DNA of 64,000 nucleotides, taken from NCBI GenBank assembly GCA_964473525.1, contig CAYYPK010000011.1:62001-126000 (forward strand), in the 5' to 3' direction. The notes under the pieces are model-generated. The model ran no database searches. It had not been told where the DNA came from and saw only the letters and a program-made list of their open reading frames with translations. Of the stretch, positions 44,807-52,798 are shown one piece after another. The position numbers were made by a program, and so were the translations under genes. Every line of letters begins with the position of its first letter. Position 1 is the stretch's first letter. Source of the DNA: GCA-2687025 sp964473525 (GTDB lineage Bacteria > Poribacteria > WGA-4E > GCA-2687025).

Positions 44807-45475
44807 ATGTCTAACTGGTTCCCGCCGGAGGTATCCACCTTCGGTCAGGACATCGATTCGGTGTTTTGGTTGATCTTCTGGATCGGCTTGGCGTGGTTCG
44901 TCGTCGCCGAGGGGGTCATCGTATTCAGCCTCATCAAATACAGGCGGGGCAACGGCCGCAAGGCCACGTACATTGATGGCAACTCGTGGCGTCAGGCCTC
45001 GTGGATCCTCATCCCGGGCGCCATCGTGCTGTGTCTTGACCTCGCGGTGGACTTCGCCGGTGGCCATGCGTACCACGCGGTGAAGGGCGAGCTGCCAGCG
45101 TCGGACGTGAAGGTCCGCGTGGAGGGCGCGCAGTTTGCGTGGACGTTCACGTATCCAGGACCGGACGGGGTGTTCGACACAGCCGACGACAAGGACTTGC
45201 CGACCCTGGAGGCGCCGATCCATCGGCCCGTGCACATCTACCTGCGCTCGAAAGACGTCATCCACAGCTTCTTCATCCCAACGGTGCGGATCAAGCAGGA
45301 CGCGTTACCCGGCCGCGAGATCGCCTTGTGGTTCGAGGCGGATGTCGCAGGCCGGTACGAGATTGCCTGTGCCGAGCTGTGCGGGCCCAACCACTTCACG
45401 ATGCGGGCCTTCCTCAACGTCCACACGCCCGAGGAATACGCAGCCTGGGTCAGCGAAACCTGGGGGGACAACTAG
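44807..45475 (+). CDS. ctaC: Cytochrome c oxidase subunit II (second copy)
   Basis: A 222-residue subunit II without a cleavable signal. Two helices are seen (VFWLIFWIGLAWFVVAEGVI and ASWILIPGAIVLCLDLAVDF), then a cupredoxin domain with YLRSKDVIHSFFIPTVRIKQ and CuA ligands in ACAELCGPNHFTMRAF. It is shorter than the minus-strand copy and only moderately similar to it, so the two are not a recent duplication. It opens the plus-strand operon that contains subunits I, III and IV; ctaD follows after 6 bases. Confidence 0.92.
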   Translation: MSNWFPPEVSTFGQDIDSVFWLIFWIGLAWFVVAEGVIVFSLIKYRRGNGRKATYIDGNSWRQASWILIPGAIVLCLDLAVDFAGGHAYHAVKGELPASDVKVRVEGAQFAWTFTYPGPDGVFDTADDKDLPTLEAPIHRPVHIYLRSKDVIHSFFIPTVRIKQDALPGREIALWFEADVAGRYEIACAELCGPNHFTMRAFLNVHTPEEYAAWVSETWGDN

Positions 45476-45481
45476 GCGACT

Positions 45482-47197
45482 ATGGAACACGCAATACATC
45501 CAGAACCCACGACGTTCCTGCGGAAGTACGTCTTCTCGGTCGACCACAAGGTTATCGGTCGCCAGTATCTCATACTGGGGATGATCTGGGCGCTCATCGG
45601 CGGCCTTTCGGCATACGTCATCCGTTCGCAGATGGCGTGGCCGGGCGAAAAGGTATGGGGAGCGTGGCTGTTCTTTGACGGCGGCCGGGTTCTGCCCGAG
45701 GCGTACAACGCCCTGATAACCATGCACGGCACCATCATGGTGTTCTTTGTCGCGATGCCCATCCTACTAGGGGCGATGGGCAACTTCCTCGTGCCGCTGA
45801 TGATCGGCGCGCGAGACATGGCGTTCCCACGCCTCAACATGCTGTCCTTCTGGATCATCACGACCGCGTCGGTCGTCCTCCTCCTGTCGATATTCGTGCC
45901 GGGCGGAACGGCGGCCGCGGGGTGGACAGGGTATCCACCCCTCTCAGCGCGGTCCGCCTACACCGGCGTGCACCTCGGTCAGGCGTTGTGGATTCTGGCC
46001 CTCGCCCTGGAGTTCGTGTCGTTCCTACTCGGGGGTGTGAACATCCTGACGACGGCGATAACGATGCGGGCGCCAGGACTTACGATGATGCGGCTACCCC
46101 TGATGGTCTGGATGCAGATGTCCGCGGCCGTGCTGTTCATGCTCTCGGTGGGGCCGCTGATAGCCGGCGCCATACTGCTTCTGCTGGACGGCTTGATCGG
46201 GACGAGCTTCTTCGTGCCAATAGCCGGCGGCGGAGGCGGCGACCCGCTGCTGTGGCAGCACCTCTTCTGGTTCTTTGGACACCCCGAGGTGTATGTGATC
46301 CTGCTGCCCGGAATCGGAGTGCTGACGGAGATCATACCCACGTTCGCGCGGAAGCCCATATTCTCCTACAAGACGATCCTGTGGTCGACCGTAGTAGCGG
46401 GCGCCCTGAGCTTCATCGTGTGGGCGCACCACATGTTCACGAGTGGCATGAATCCGACGATGGCTATGTCGTTCAGCATCACGACCATCCTCATCTCCGT
46501 GCCGTTCACCCTCATCATCTTCGCGCTCATCGGCACGCTCATCGGCGGGTCGATACGAATGACAGTGCCGATGCTGTTCGCCGTGGGTACCATCGCGTGC
46601 TTCATCGTCGGCGGGATTACGGGCATCTTCCTCGGGTCGGCGGCGGTGGACCAGTATATGCACGATACGTACTTCGTCGTGGCTCATTTCCACTACACGC
46701 TGTTCCCGACGGTGATCCTCGGTGGCCTGGCAGCGTTCTACTTCTGGTTCCCGAAGATGTTCGGCAAGATGCTGAACCCCGCCCTGGGTCACGTGCACTT
46801 CTGGCTCACGGCGATCAGCTTCAACGTCCTGTTCCTGGCGCTGTTCCGCGTCGGTCTGGGTGGGCACGTACGGCGCGTGTACATGGCCGGCATGTACGAG
46901 TACCTGAAGCCGTTGCAGCACCTGAACATTACGGCGACATGGGCCGCCATCGCGATGATGCTCGCGCAGATTCCCTTCCTCGCGAACATCGTGATAACGG
47001 CGCTGGCGGGCAAGCCGGCCCCCGCAAACCCATGGAATGCCAACTCGCTTGAGTGGCAGACGTCGTCGCCTCCGCCACACGAGAACTTCGCGGAGATTCC
47101 CACGGTCCACCGTGGTCCTTACGAATACAGCGCGCCCGACAACGACGAGGACTGGATAGCCCAAGACGCCGAGCCCACGTCGGCAGCGGCAGGCTGA
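45482..47197 (+). CDS. ctaD: Cytochrome c oxidase subunit I, A1-type (GHPEVY)
   Basis: A 571-residue subunit I. Ligand and channel motifs are ITMHGTIMVFFVAMPILLGA, LFWFFGHPEVYVILLPGIG, WAHHMFTSGMNP and HDTYFVVAHFHYTLFP. GHPEVY carries the helix VI glutamate of the D proton channel, the mark of A1-type oxidases, in contrast to the minus-strand copy. Twelve hydrophobic helices are evident. It lies 6 bases after subunit II and 13 before subunit III. The C-terminal soluble tail (NPWNANSLEWQTSSPPPHEN) is shared in style with the other subunit I. Confidence 0.94.
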   Translation: MEHAIHPEPTTFLRKYVFSVDHKVIGRQYLILGMIWALIGGLSAYVIRSQMAWPGEKVWGAWLFFDGGRVLPEAYNALITMHGTIMVFFVAMPILLGAMGNFLVPLMIGARDMAFPRLNMLSFWIITTASVVLLLSIFVPGGTAAAGWTGYPPLSARSAYTGVHLGQALWILALALEFVSFLLGGVNILTTAITMRAPGLTMMRLPLMVWMQMSAAVLFMLSVGPLIAGAILLLLDGLIGTSFFVPIAGGGGGDPLLWQHLFWFFGHPEVYVILLPGIGVLTEIIPTFARKPIFSYKTILWSTVVAGALSFIVWAHHMFTSGMNPTMAMSFSITTILISVPFTLIIFALIGTLIGGSIRMTVPMLFAVGTIACFIVGGITGIFLGSAAVDQYMHDTYFVVAHFHYTLFPTVILGGLAAFYFWFPKMFGKMLNPALGHVHFWLTAISFNVLFLALFRVGLGGHVRRVYMAGMYEYLKPLQHLNITATWAAIAMMLAQIPFLANIVITALAGKPAPANPWNANSLEWQTSSPPPHENFAEIPTVHRGPYEYSAPDNDEDWIAQDAEPTSAAAG

Positions 47198-47210
47198 GGG
47201 GAGTATAGAC

Positions 47211-47786
47211 GTGACACACGTATCCGAAGGGCAGCTAAACCGCGAGACCTCATACGCCAAGATGGCGGTGTGGTGGTTCCTCGCGTCAGAGGTGATGACG
47301 TTCGGCGGGTTCCTGGCCGCTTACATGCTCTACCGCATGCAGGCCGGCGGTTCGTGGTCGGAACTTGCTGCCGGGCTGAATCCGTGGCTCGCCGCCGTGA
47401 ACACGGTCGTGCTACTGACGAGCAGCCTGACGATCGTCAAGGCGCACCAGGCGATGCTACACGACGACCAAGCGGCCGCGCGGAAGATGCTAGGCATCAC
47501 GGTCCTGCTCGGTGTCGCCTTCCTCGGGTTCAAGGCCGTCGAATACTCGATAGAGATATCCCACGGCTACACGCCGGTCTCGCACATCTTCTGGTCGTTC
47601 TACTACGCCCTGACGGGCCTGCACGGGCTACACGTCGTCGCCGGCATCGTTGCGAACGCCGTACTGTTCGTGCACGCCGGCAGGGGCAAGCTAACCCTCG
47701 CCAGGGCCGAGGCGGCGGGGTTGTATTGGCACTTCGTCGATATCGTCTGGGTGTTCCTGTTCCCCCTGCTGTACCTTTCCTACTAG
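47211..47786 (+). CDS. ctaE: Cytochrome c oxidase subunit III
   Basis: A 191-residue membrane protein with a GTG start and GGGGAG upstream. About five helices are seen, fewer than the seven of mitochondrial-type subunit III and as in many bacterial short forms. Family segments include AVWWFLASEVMTFGGFLAAY, SFYYALTGLHGLHVVAGIVA and AGLYWHFVDIVWVFLFPLLY. It stabilises subunit I and the proton-uptake path. It lies between ctaD and subunit IV in the A1-type operon. Confidence 0.9.
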   Translation: MTHVSEGQLNRETSYAKMAVWWFLASEVMTFGGFLAAYMLYRMQAGGSWSELAAGLNPWLAAVNTVVLLTSSLTIVKAHQAMLHDDQAAARKMLGITVLLGVAFLGFKAVEYSIEISHGYTPVSHIFWSFYYALTGLHGLHVVAGIVANAVLFVHAGRGKLTLARAEAAGLYWHFVDIVWVFLFPLLYLSY

Positions 47787-47798
47787 GAGGCCGTGAAG

Positions 47799-48116
47799 GT
47801 GGCAAGCGAGTCGCATACGAACTACACGGCAATCTGGGCGTGGCTGTTGGTGCTGCTGTTCGTCAGCGTGGGGGCGGTGTATCTGCCGTTCTCTCCCGCT
47901 CTGACGACCGCGTTCATATTCCTCGTCGCGACGGTGAAGGCCGTCATGATCGCGGTGTACTTCATGCACCTCAAGGAAGAGACGCAGCTGATCCGCGCCT
48001 TGCTGTGGGTGCCCATCCTGTTCTTCGTCATCATGACGCTCGCGCTGGTGCCAGACGTCGTCGTGGAACGCCTGGGCGACGGGTCGGCGCCGGAGGCGCA
48101 CACGCCCGCGCACTGA
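47799..48116 (+). CDS. ctaF: Cytochrome c oxidase subunit IV family protein
   Basis: A 105-residue protein with three hydrophobic helices (IWAWLLVLLFVSVGAVYLPF, TTAFIFLVATVKAVMIAVYF, IRALLWVPILFFVIMTLALV). YFMHLKEE after the second helix is typical of the prokaryotic subunit IV/CyoD-like family. GTG 47799 has AGGAGG 8 bases upstream; the GTG at 47793 would be only 2 bases from it. It is a small accessory subunit of the A1-type oxidase. Confidence 0.82.
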   Translation: MASESHTNYTAIWAWLLVLLFVSVGAVYLPFSPALTTAFIFLVATVKAVMIAVYFMHLKEETQLIRALLWVPILFFVIMTLALVPDVVVERLGDGSAPEAHTPAH

Positions 48117-48131
48117 TCGTCGACAACACCC

Positions 48132-48171
48132 ACATCGGGTCTGTCCCCAAGGCAGGGCACGGACCCGATGT
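48132..48171 (+). terminator. Strong hairpin between ctaF and the extra subunit III gene
   Basis: ACATCGGGTC at 48132-48141 pairs perfectly with GACCCGATGT at 48162-48171. Pairing extends inward through TGT/ACG and CCC/GGG with one bulged base, leaving a 7-base loop. It fills most of the gap after ctaF. No T-run follows, so it is more likely an attenuator, RNA-processing or stability element than a full intrinsic terminator. Confidence 0.45.
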
Positions 48172-48200
48172 CGACCCGATATATCCCCCACCGGAGCGCC

Positions 48201-48773
48201 ATGGAAACGGTCGCAACGCGACGCACGGCTCCCGACAAGAGCACGATGGGTCTCGTCATCTTCCTCGCCGCGGAGTCTATGACGTTCGCTGGACTCATCA
48301 GCGCCCACATCATCCTCCGGCCCTCGCAGGGGGTGTGGCCGCCGCTCGGGCAGCCGCGTCTTCCCGTCGGCATGACGGCGGTGGCGACGCTGTTCCTTCT
48401 CGCCAGCGCGTGGACTGTCTACAGGGCGGTGAAGAACGCGGCGGAGGAGGATGCGTCCGAGACCGGTTGGCTTGCCGCGACATGGGTTCTCGGCGCGTTG
48501 TTCCTGGGAATCCAGGGGTACGAGTGGACACAGCTCATCGGTCATGGTCTGACGATGACGTCCAGCGTCTACGGCGGGCTGTTCTACACGGTCATCGGTT
48601 TCCACGCGCTACACGTCGCGATCGCGATGTGTGCGCTCACTGTCACGGCTGCGAAGTCACTGGCGGGCCGATACGCGCCTTCGAGCCACACGGGAGTCCG
48701 GCTGTGCACGGTGTTCTGGTGGTATGTCGTGGTCGTGTGGCCGACGCTCTACGTGCTCGTTTACCTGATGTAG
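48201..48773 (+). CDS. Second cytochrome c oxidase subunit III-like protein
   Basis: A 190-residue membrane protein with about five helices. Subunit III signatures are STMGLVIFLAAESMTFAGLI, GIQGYEWTQLIGHGLTMTSS, YTVIGFHALHVAIAMCALTV and VFWWYVVVVWPTLYVLVYLM. It differs clearly from the ctaE at 47211. GGAG lies 4 bases before ATG 48201; an in-frame ATG at 48168 lacks a ribosome site. The minus-strand A2-type pair lacks a subunit III, so this orphan may serve that enzyme. This is an inference. Confidence 0.85.
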   Translation: METVATRRTAPDKSTMGLVIFLAAESMTFAGLISAHIILRPSQGVWPPLGQPRLPVGMTAVATLFLLASAWTVYRAVKNAAEEDASETGWLAATWVLGALFLGIQGYEWTQLIGHGLTMTSSVYGGLFYTVIGFHALHVAIAMCALTVTAAKSLAGRYAPSSHTGVRLCTVFWWYVVVVWPTLYVLVYLM

Positions 48774-48782
48774 GCAGGGATC

Positions 48783-49004
48783 ATGCCGAAACGCCTGACA
48801 TTCGCGCTCCTCTTGCTCGCGGCCGGTGCGCACGACGCGCTTGCGTGCCCGAACTGCTTCGGCGAACTCGAGGGACCGGTGCTGCGGAACTACTACATCA
48901 GCCTGTCGTTCCTCTCCCTCCTCCCTCTGACGATCGTGGCCGCGATCGGCCTGTGGGCGCGGCGCCACTTCCGGCAGCCCTCCGACACCGACCTCGACGC
49001 CTGA
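48783..49004 (+). CDS. Small exported membrane protein with CPNC motif
   Basis: A 73-residue protein. A signal peptide (RLTFALLLLAAGAHDALA) is followed at once by CPNCFGELEGP, a CxxC that would face the periplasm, then one membrane helix (LSFLSLLPLTIVAAIGLWA) and a short basic-acidic tail. It starts 9 bases after the extra subunit III gene. I do not recognise a named family. The CxxC and context suggest a role in copper or heme handling for the oxidases, which is a guess. Confidence 0.6.
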   Translation: MPKRLTFALLLLAAGAHDALACPNCFGELEGPVLRNYYISLSFLSLLPLTIVAAIGLWARRHFRQPSDTDLDA

Positions 49005-49034
49005 ACCCCGAGCGGGTAGTGTAGGGGCATCCGT

Positions 49035-49057
49035 CCGCCGGCCGCTATCGCCGGCGG
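49035..49057 (+). terminator. Putative hairpin terminator after the oxidase operon
   Basis: CCGCCGGC at 49035-49042 pairs with GCCGGCGG at 49050-49057 around a 7-base loop. It lies just after the small CPNC gene. The downstream sequence is not T-rich, so termination would be weak or factor-assisted. Confidence 0.4.
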
Positions 49058-49072
49058 CCGGCCTGTCCTTCG

Positions 49073-50392
49073 ATGCCGTCACACCCAAACGGGGGTCGCC
49101 TGATAGCCACGTCTCCGCCGCCGCAGGCTCCCGTGCACGACGCGTACGCGGCGTTCCGCTACCGCAGCTACACGCTATACATGCTGGGGGCGTCGCTCTC
49201 GACAATCGGCTTCGGCGCGCAGGGGTTGGCCATTGGCCTCGACCTATACAGGCGCACTGGCGACGAGCTGGTTCTCGGACTTGTCGGGCTGACGACGGCC
49301 GCCCCGATGATGCTCCTCATCCTCCCCGCGGGGTACATCGCGGATCGGCGAGACAGGCGTGGCATCGTGGCGGCCAGTATGGTGGGCTCCGCCTTGGCTT
49401 CGGCAGGCCTTGCGGTGGCAGCGGCGGCGGCCGCCCCGGTGTGGGTGACGTTCGCGCTGCTCTTCCTAGGCGCCGCGGCGTCGACCATGGGGCGTCCAGC
49501 GCGCACAGCCTTGCTGCCTCAGCTGGTACCCGCGGACGTCTTCGAGAACGCCGTCGCGTGGCGGACCAGCGTGCAGCAGCTGTGCGGGATGGCTGGCCCC
49601 GCCTTGGGCGGGTTCCTCGCCATCCAGGGCGTGGCTGTCGTGTACGCCATGGCCGCGTGCACGGCTCTCGGCTTCGTCGCGGTCCTCCCGTTCATGCGCG
49701 TGACCAGGTCCGACCGCACTGGAGTTCCCGATGAGCGCGCCTTCTTGCAGGACATCCTCGCGGGCGCGCGCTTCGTCGCGCGGACACGGCTGCTACTCGC
49801 CACCATGTCACTGGACCTCTTCGCCGTCCTGCTCGGTGGAGCGGTCTACCTGCTTCCGGTCTTCGCGGAGGACATCCTCAAGGTCAACGAGGTGGGTCTG
49901 GGGTGGCTGCGCGCGATGCCTGCGGCCGGGGCGTTCTGCATGGCGTTGTTGCTGGCGCACTTGCCGCCGATGAGGAATGCGGGAAGGAATCTGCTCCTGG
50001 CGGTAGCGGGCTTCGGCGCCGCAACCATCGTCTTTGGCCTGACCACCAACTTCTGGCTGGCGATGGCGATGCTCTTCCTGACCGGCGTCTTCGATAACGT
50101 GAGCGTCGTCGTTCGCCACACGCTGATGCAGCTCCTGACGCCGGACGCTATGCGCGGGCGCGTGTCCGCCGTCAGCGCCGTATTCATCGGCTCGTCCAAC
50201 GAACTTGGCGGCTTCGAAAGCGGGGCGCTCGCGCGGCTGACCTCGCCGGTCTTCAGCGTCGTGGCTGGGGGAATCGGCACGCTAGCGGTGGTTGCCACCA
50301 CTGCGGTCGCGTCGCCTCGCCTGCGGAAGTTCGGCGCCCTGGCGGACGCGCGCGCGACAACGGACAGCGCCGCGGTGTCCGGTGACCAGTAG
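49073..50392 (+). CDS. MFS transporter (EntS-like exporter family)
   Basis: A 439-residue protein with about ten to twelve helices. YTLYMLGASLSTIGFGAQGL is the first helix, LPAGYIADRRDRRGIVAASM the A-type MFS loop, and GRPARTALLPQLVPADVFEN the segment typical of the enterobactin-exporter-like branch (PF05977). The second half has the repeated pattern MQLLTPDAMRGRVSAVSAVF. Such proteins export small molecules such as siderophores or drugs; no biosynthetic cluster is adjacent. It follows the oxidase operon after the hairpin. Confidence 0.85.
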   Translation: MPSHPNGGRLIATSPPPQAPVHDAYAAFRYRSYTLYMLGASLSTIGFGAQGLAIGLDLYRRTGDELVLGLVGLTTAAPMMLLILPAGYIADRRDRRGIVAASMVGSALASAGLAVAAAAAAPVWVTFALLFLGAAASTMGRPARTALLPQLVPADVFENAVAWRTSVQQLCGMAGPALGGFLAIQGVAVVYAMAACTALGFVAVLPFMRVTRSDRTGVPDERAFLQDILAGARFVARTRLLLATMSLDLFAVLLGGAVYLLPVFAEDILKVNEVGLGWLRAMPAAGAFCMALLLAHLPPMRNAGRNLLLAVAGFGAATIVFGLTTNFWLAMAMLFLTGVFDNVSVVVRHTLMQLLTPDAMRGRVSAVSAVFIGSSNELGGFESGALARLTSPVFSVVAGGIGTLAVVATTAVASPRLRKFGALADARATTDSAAVSGDQ

Positions 50393-50413
50393 CCGCCGTT
50401 AGCGAGGTACGCG

Positions 50414-51205
50414 CTACGCCGTGACGGTCTGGAACATGCACTGCTGCTCGATGACGTGGACCGGCACGGACGGCAACGCCTTGGCCAGATGCCTCGCCAG
50501 CAGTTCCATGCCGTATATCTCGCTCACTGCGTGGTTCACGACGATGGCCGGGACGCCAAGGTCGATCGCCATGGCCCCGTCCCGCCAGTACGTGAAGCCG
50601 TCGTCGCTGCATATGGCCAGGTCGGCGCCGTACTCGGTGATGAAGTGTTGGTACGGCGTGATGGCGCCGGTGCCGATGACTGCCCGCGTGACGGCGGCCC
50701 CGCCGTCGCCCAGAAGGTGCACCGTGTCCTGCCCAAGGCGCTTCGTCTGCGTCGCGACCTTGCGGGCCATCGATTGCGCGGTCTCCCCCGACACGTCGTA
50801 GACCCGGTAGTACCCGTCTCCGTCGATGGCGTCGCCCAGGCCGAGGAACTCGCCCCACGAGTCCGGGATGCCAATGCGCAGGACCTGGTCCCACAGGTCG
50901 TGGCAGCGCAGCACGACCATGCCGCTCTCCTCGAGCCAATCGCGCTTCGCCTGCACTCCCGGGAAGTCGAAGATGCGCTCGTCCGTGTCGTGGTGGTTGT
51001 AGAATGTGGGTTCGTGGCAGACGTAGAGATTGCAGCCAAGGTCCGCCGCTTTCTTCAGCGACTCGGTGTAGCTCATCCAGCCCACCGCGATTCCGGTAAG
51101 CTCGACGGACGGGTCGCCGGTCTTGAACGTGTCGACGGTGTTGTCCCAGTTGACCCAGCCGCCGTCGAGTGTCTTGAGGTGCTCGCGGACATCGTGCGCC
51201 GTCAT
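50414..51205 (-). CDS. NIF3-like dinuclear metal centre protein
   Basis: A 263-residue protein. WDNTVDTFKTGDPSVELTGI and NLYVCHEPTFYNHHDTDERI resemble the first metal-binding part of the NIF3/DUF34 family (usual HHP motif replaced by CHEP). VVNHAVSEIYGMELLARHLA near the C-terminus matches the second metal site HxxxE. The family fold is known, its function is not. GGAGGG precedes ATG 51205, which lies 4 bases after the stop of the CehA/McbA gene, so both are co-transcribed. Confidence 0.72.
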   Translation of the reverse strand: MTAHDVREHLKTLDGGWVNWDNTVDTFKTGDPSVELTGIAVGWMSYTESLKKAADLGCNLYVCHEPTFYNHHDTDERIFDFPGVQAKRDWLEESGMVVLRCHDLWDQVLRIGIPDSWGEFLGLGDAIDGDGYYRVYDVSGETAQSMARKVATQTKRLGQDTVHLLGDGGAAVTRAVIGTGAITPYQHFITEYGADLAICSDDGFTYWRDGAMAIDLGVPAIVVNHAVSEIYGMELLARHLAKALPSVPVHVIEQQCMFQTVTA

Positions 51206-51209
51206 GTCG

Positions 51210-52667
51210 TTACCCTCCTGCTGGCCTGCCGGCGAGGACACCCTCGTACGCGGCGCGGCCTCGGTGAAACAGCTCGGTGACTTCCTCGCGCTGAGCGTCG
51301 CTCGTGAACTTCCCGACGCTCGCGATCCAATCCAGTCCCGCGTCTATCTCACGCACGAAGTAGGCTGCGGATGCAGCGGCTCGGGGCGCGATTCCGTCGC
51401 CGATGTACACCGGGCTCGTATGCGCGAACACCGCTTGCCCGAAGCTGTCGCGCGCGTCGCCGTACCCGCGCGCCGCGACCCAGCCGCCGATCTCGAGAGA
51501 CACATCCATGGTGAGCGACCCATCGCGCGCGGCGCCGGCTTCCGGCCTCGCGCTGGCTACGACGCGACCGTTGTGGACGATTTCGGCCCGCCGCAGAGGG
51601 TGGTACGAGCGCCAGGTCACCGTGACGCGCGTCGTCGCGCGATCCCGCCGCGCGGGGATCTGGGAGCCTGGAGGGTGGCCGTCCACCGACAGGAACACCG
51701 CCGGGCCGTTCGTTACAAAGGTCCGGCCGGCGCGCAGACCGTCGAGCCAGGCGCTGTATGAGAAGTCGTCGTCCGTCTGCACGTACACGCGGTTGTTCGA
51801 GCAGATGAACCAGTCGGTGCCGGTCGACGCTGGCAGTCGGATCCCGCAGTTCAGCAGGCGATACCAGATGTCGTACTCCGGGTCGCACCAGTACGGGTCG
51901 AACAGGTTGAACGCGTCCAGCTTCCCGAGCCCCGCCGCGACCGGCGCCTCCATCCCCTGTCCGTTGTGGCACCAGAGGACGATCCCGTCCTGGTCGCGCG
52001 CGTCGTCGCATGCGAAGCAGAGGGGCGGGTAGTCCGGGTCGAAGTCGCTCACGAGATCTCCCCGGCTCACCGGGTCGACCAGGTTGCGGATGCGGAGGAA
52101 CATCACATGCCCATAGCCGAAGCCGCCCCGCCGGACGTTGTGCCGGCTCTCCTCACCGCAATCCACGACATGGTGCGCCGTCGAGTAGTCGGTCATGAAG
52201 CCGACTGGGAACTTGTTGCTTGCGTACGGCAGTTCGCGGCGCTGGAGGATGCTGACGACCGTGACGCTCAGGTCGTGCACGTGCGGATCCAGCCGGAGCC
52301 GATCGTCAGGCCGACCCTCCGACTCGCTGTAGTGCAGGTGCGTGTTGCCGGGGTACCAGTGCTCCGACGGTAGGTCCGTCCACCGCCTCATTCTCAGCGT
52401 AACCTCGGCCGAGCCCTTTTGGGGCATACTCACGGACTGGCGGAGCGGCTCGTATTCGGTGCCGCGTTCGACGACGATCTCGGTGGCTCCTCGCGGAACC
52501 TCGACACGGAACTCGCCATCGCAGTAGAAGGACGGCTCTCCCGGCCCGACCTTGAGGATGCTGTCTCGTGGGTGCACGAACCGCCCCGAAGAGGACAGCA
52601 CCTTGACTTTCGCCTCCAGGCGCGCGTCGGATCGCGCGTCGCGTATGTGTGCGTGCAGCGTCGCCAT
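51210..52667 (-). CDS. CehA/McbA family metallohydrolase
   Basis: A 485-residue protein. The first 110 residues form a beta-rich region (KVKVLSSSGRFVHPRDSILK, EFRVEVPRGATEIVVERGTE). The PHP-like metal site then begins with WYPGNTHLHYSESEGRPDDR. Further ligand regions include DYSTAHHVVDCGEESRHN, GIVLWCHNGQGMEA and STGTDWFICSNNRVY. Relatives include carbaryl hydrolase CehA and many uncharacterised secreted or cytosolic hydrolases. The true substrate is unknown. Start 52667 is fixed by homology; upstream frame sequence is a shadow of the divergent promoter region. Confidence 0.78.
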   Translation of the reverse strand: MATLHAHIRDARSDARLEAKVKVLSSSGRFVHPRDSILKVGPGEPSFYCDGEFRVEVPRGATEIVVERGTEYEPLRQSVSMPQKGSAEVTLRMRRWTDLPSEHWYPGNTHLHYSESEGRPDDRLRLDPHVHDLSVTVVSILQRRELPYASNKFPVGFMTDYSTAHHVVDCGEESRHNVRRGGFGYGHVMFLRIRNLVDPVSRGDLVSDFDPDYPPLCFACDDARDQDGIVLWCHNGQGMEAPVAAGLGKLDAFNLFDPYWCDPEYDIWYRLLNCGIRLPASTGTDWFICSNNRVYVQTDDDFSYSAWLDGLRAGRTFVTNGPAVFLSVDGHPPGSQIPARRDRATTRVTVTWRSYHPLRRAEIVHNGRVVASARPEAGAARDGSLTMDVSLEIGGWVAARGYGDARDSFGQAVFAHTSPVYIGDGIAPRAAASAAYFVREIDAGLDWIASVGKFTSDAQREEVTELFHRGRAAYEGVLAGRPAGG

Positions 52668-52701
52668 GTCTGCCCTCCACGTCCATCGCGTGTGCGGCGC
52701 G

Positions 52702-52710
52702 AGTGTAGCA
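52702..52710 (-). promoter_or_regulatory. Putative extended -10 for the CehA/McbA gene
   Basis: On the minus strand the sequence reads TGCTACACT, an extended -10 with TACACT matching at four of six. It lies about 35 bases upstream of the start at 52667. No clear -35 is seen, which extended -10 promoters can tolerate. Confidence 0.35.
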
Positions 52711-52728
52711 CAGCGCCCACGCCTGATC

Positions 52729-52757
52729 TTGTGGCGGAAGCTTGGCGTGGCGACAAT
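52729..52757 (+). promoter_or_regulatory. Putative promoter for the M20 peptidase gene
   Basis: TTGTGG at 52729-52734 (three of six) and GACAAT at 52752-52757 (four of six) are separated by 17 bases. Initiation near 52764 gives a 35-base leader to the GTG at 52799. It shares the 131-base divergent gap with the CehA/McbA promoter. Confidence 0.4.
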
Positions 52758-52798
52758 GGTCGAGTTCCCCGGCCCAGGCACCATCCCGGAGCATCGCT

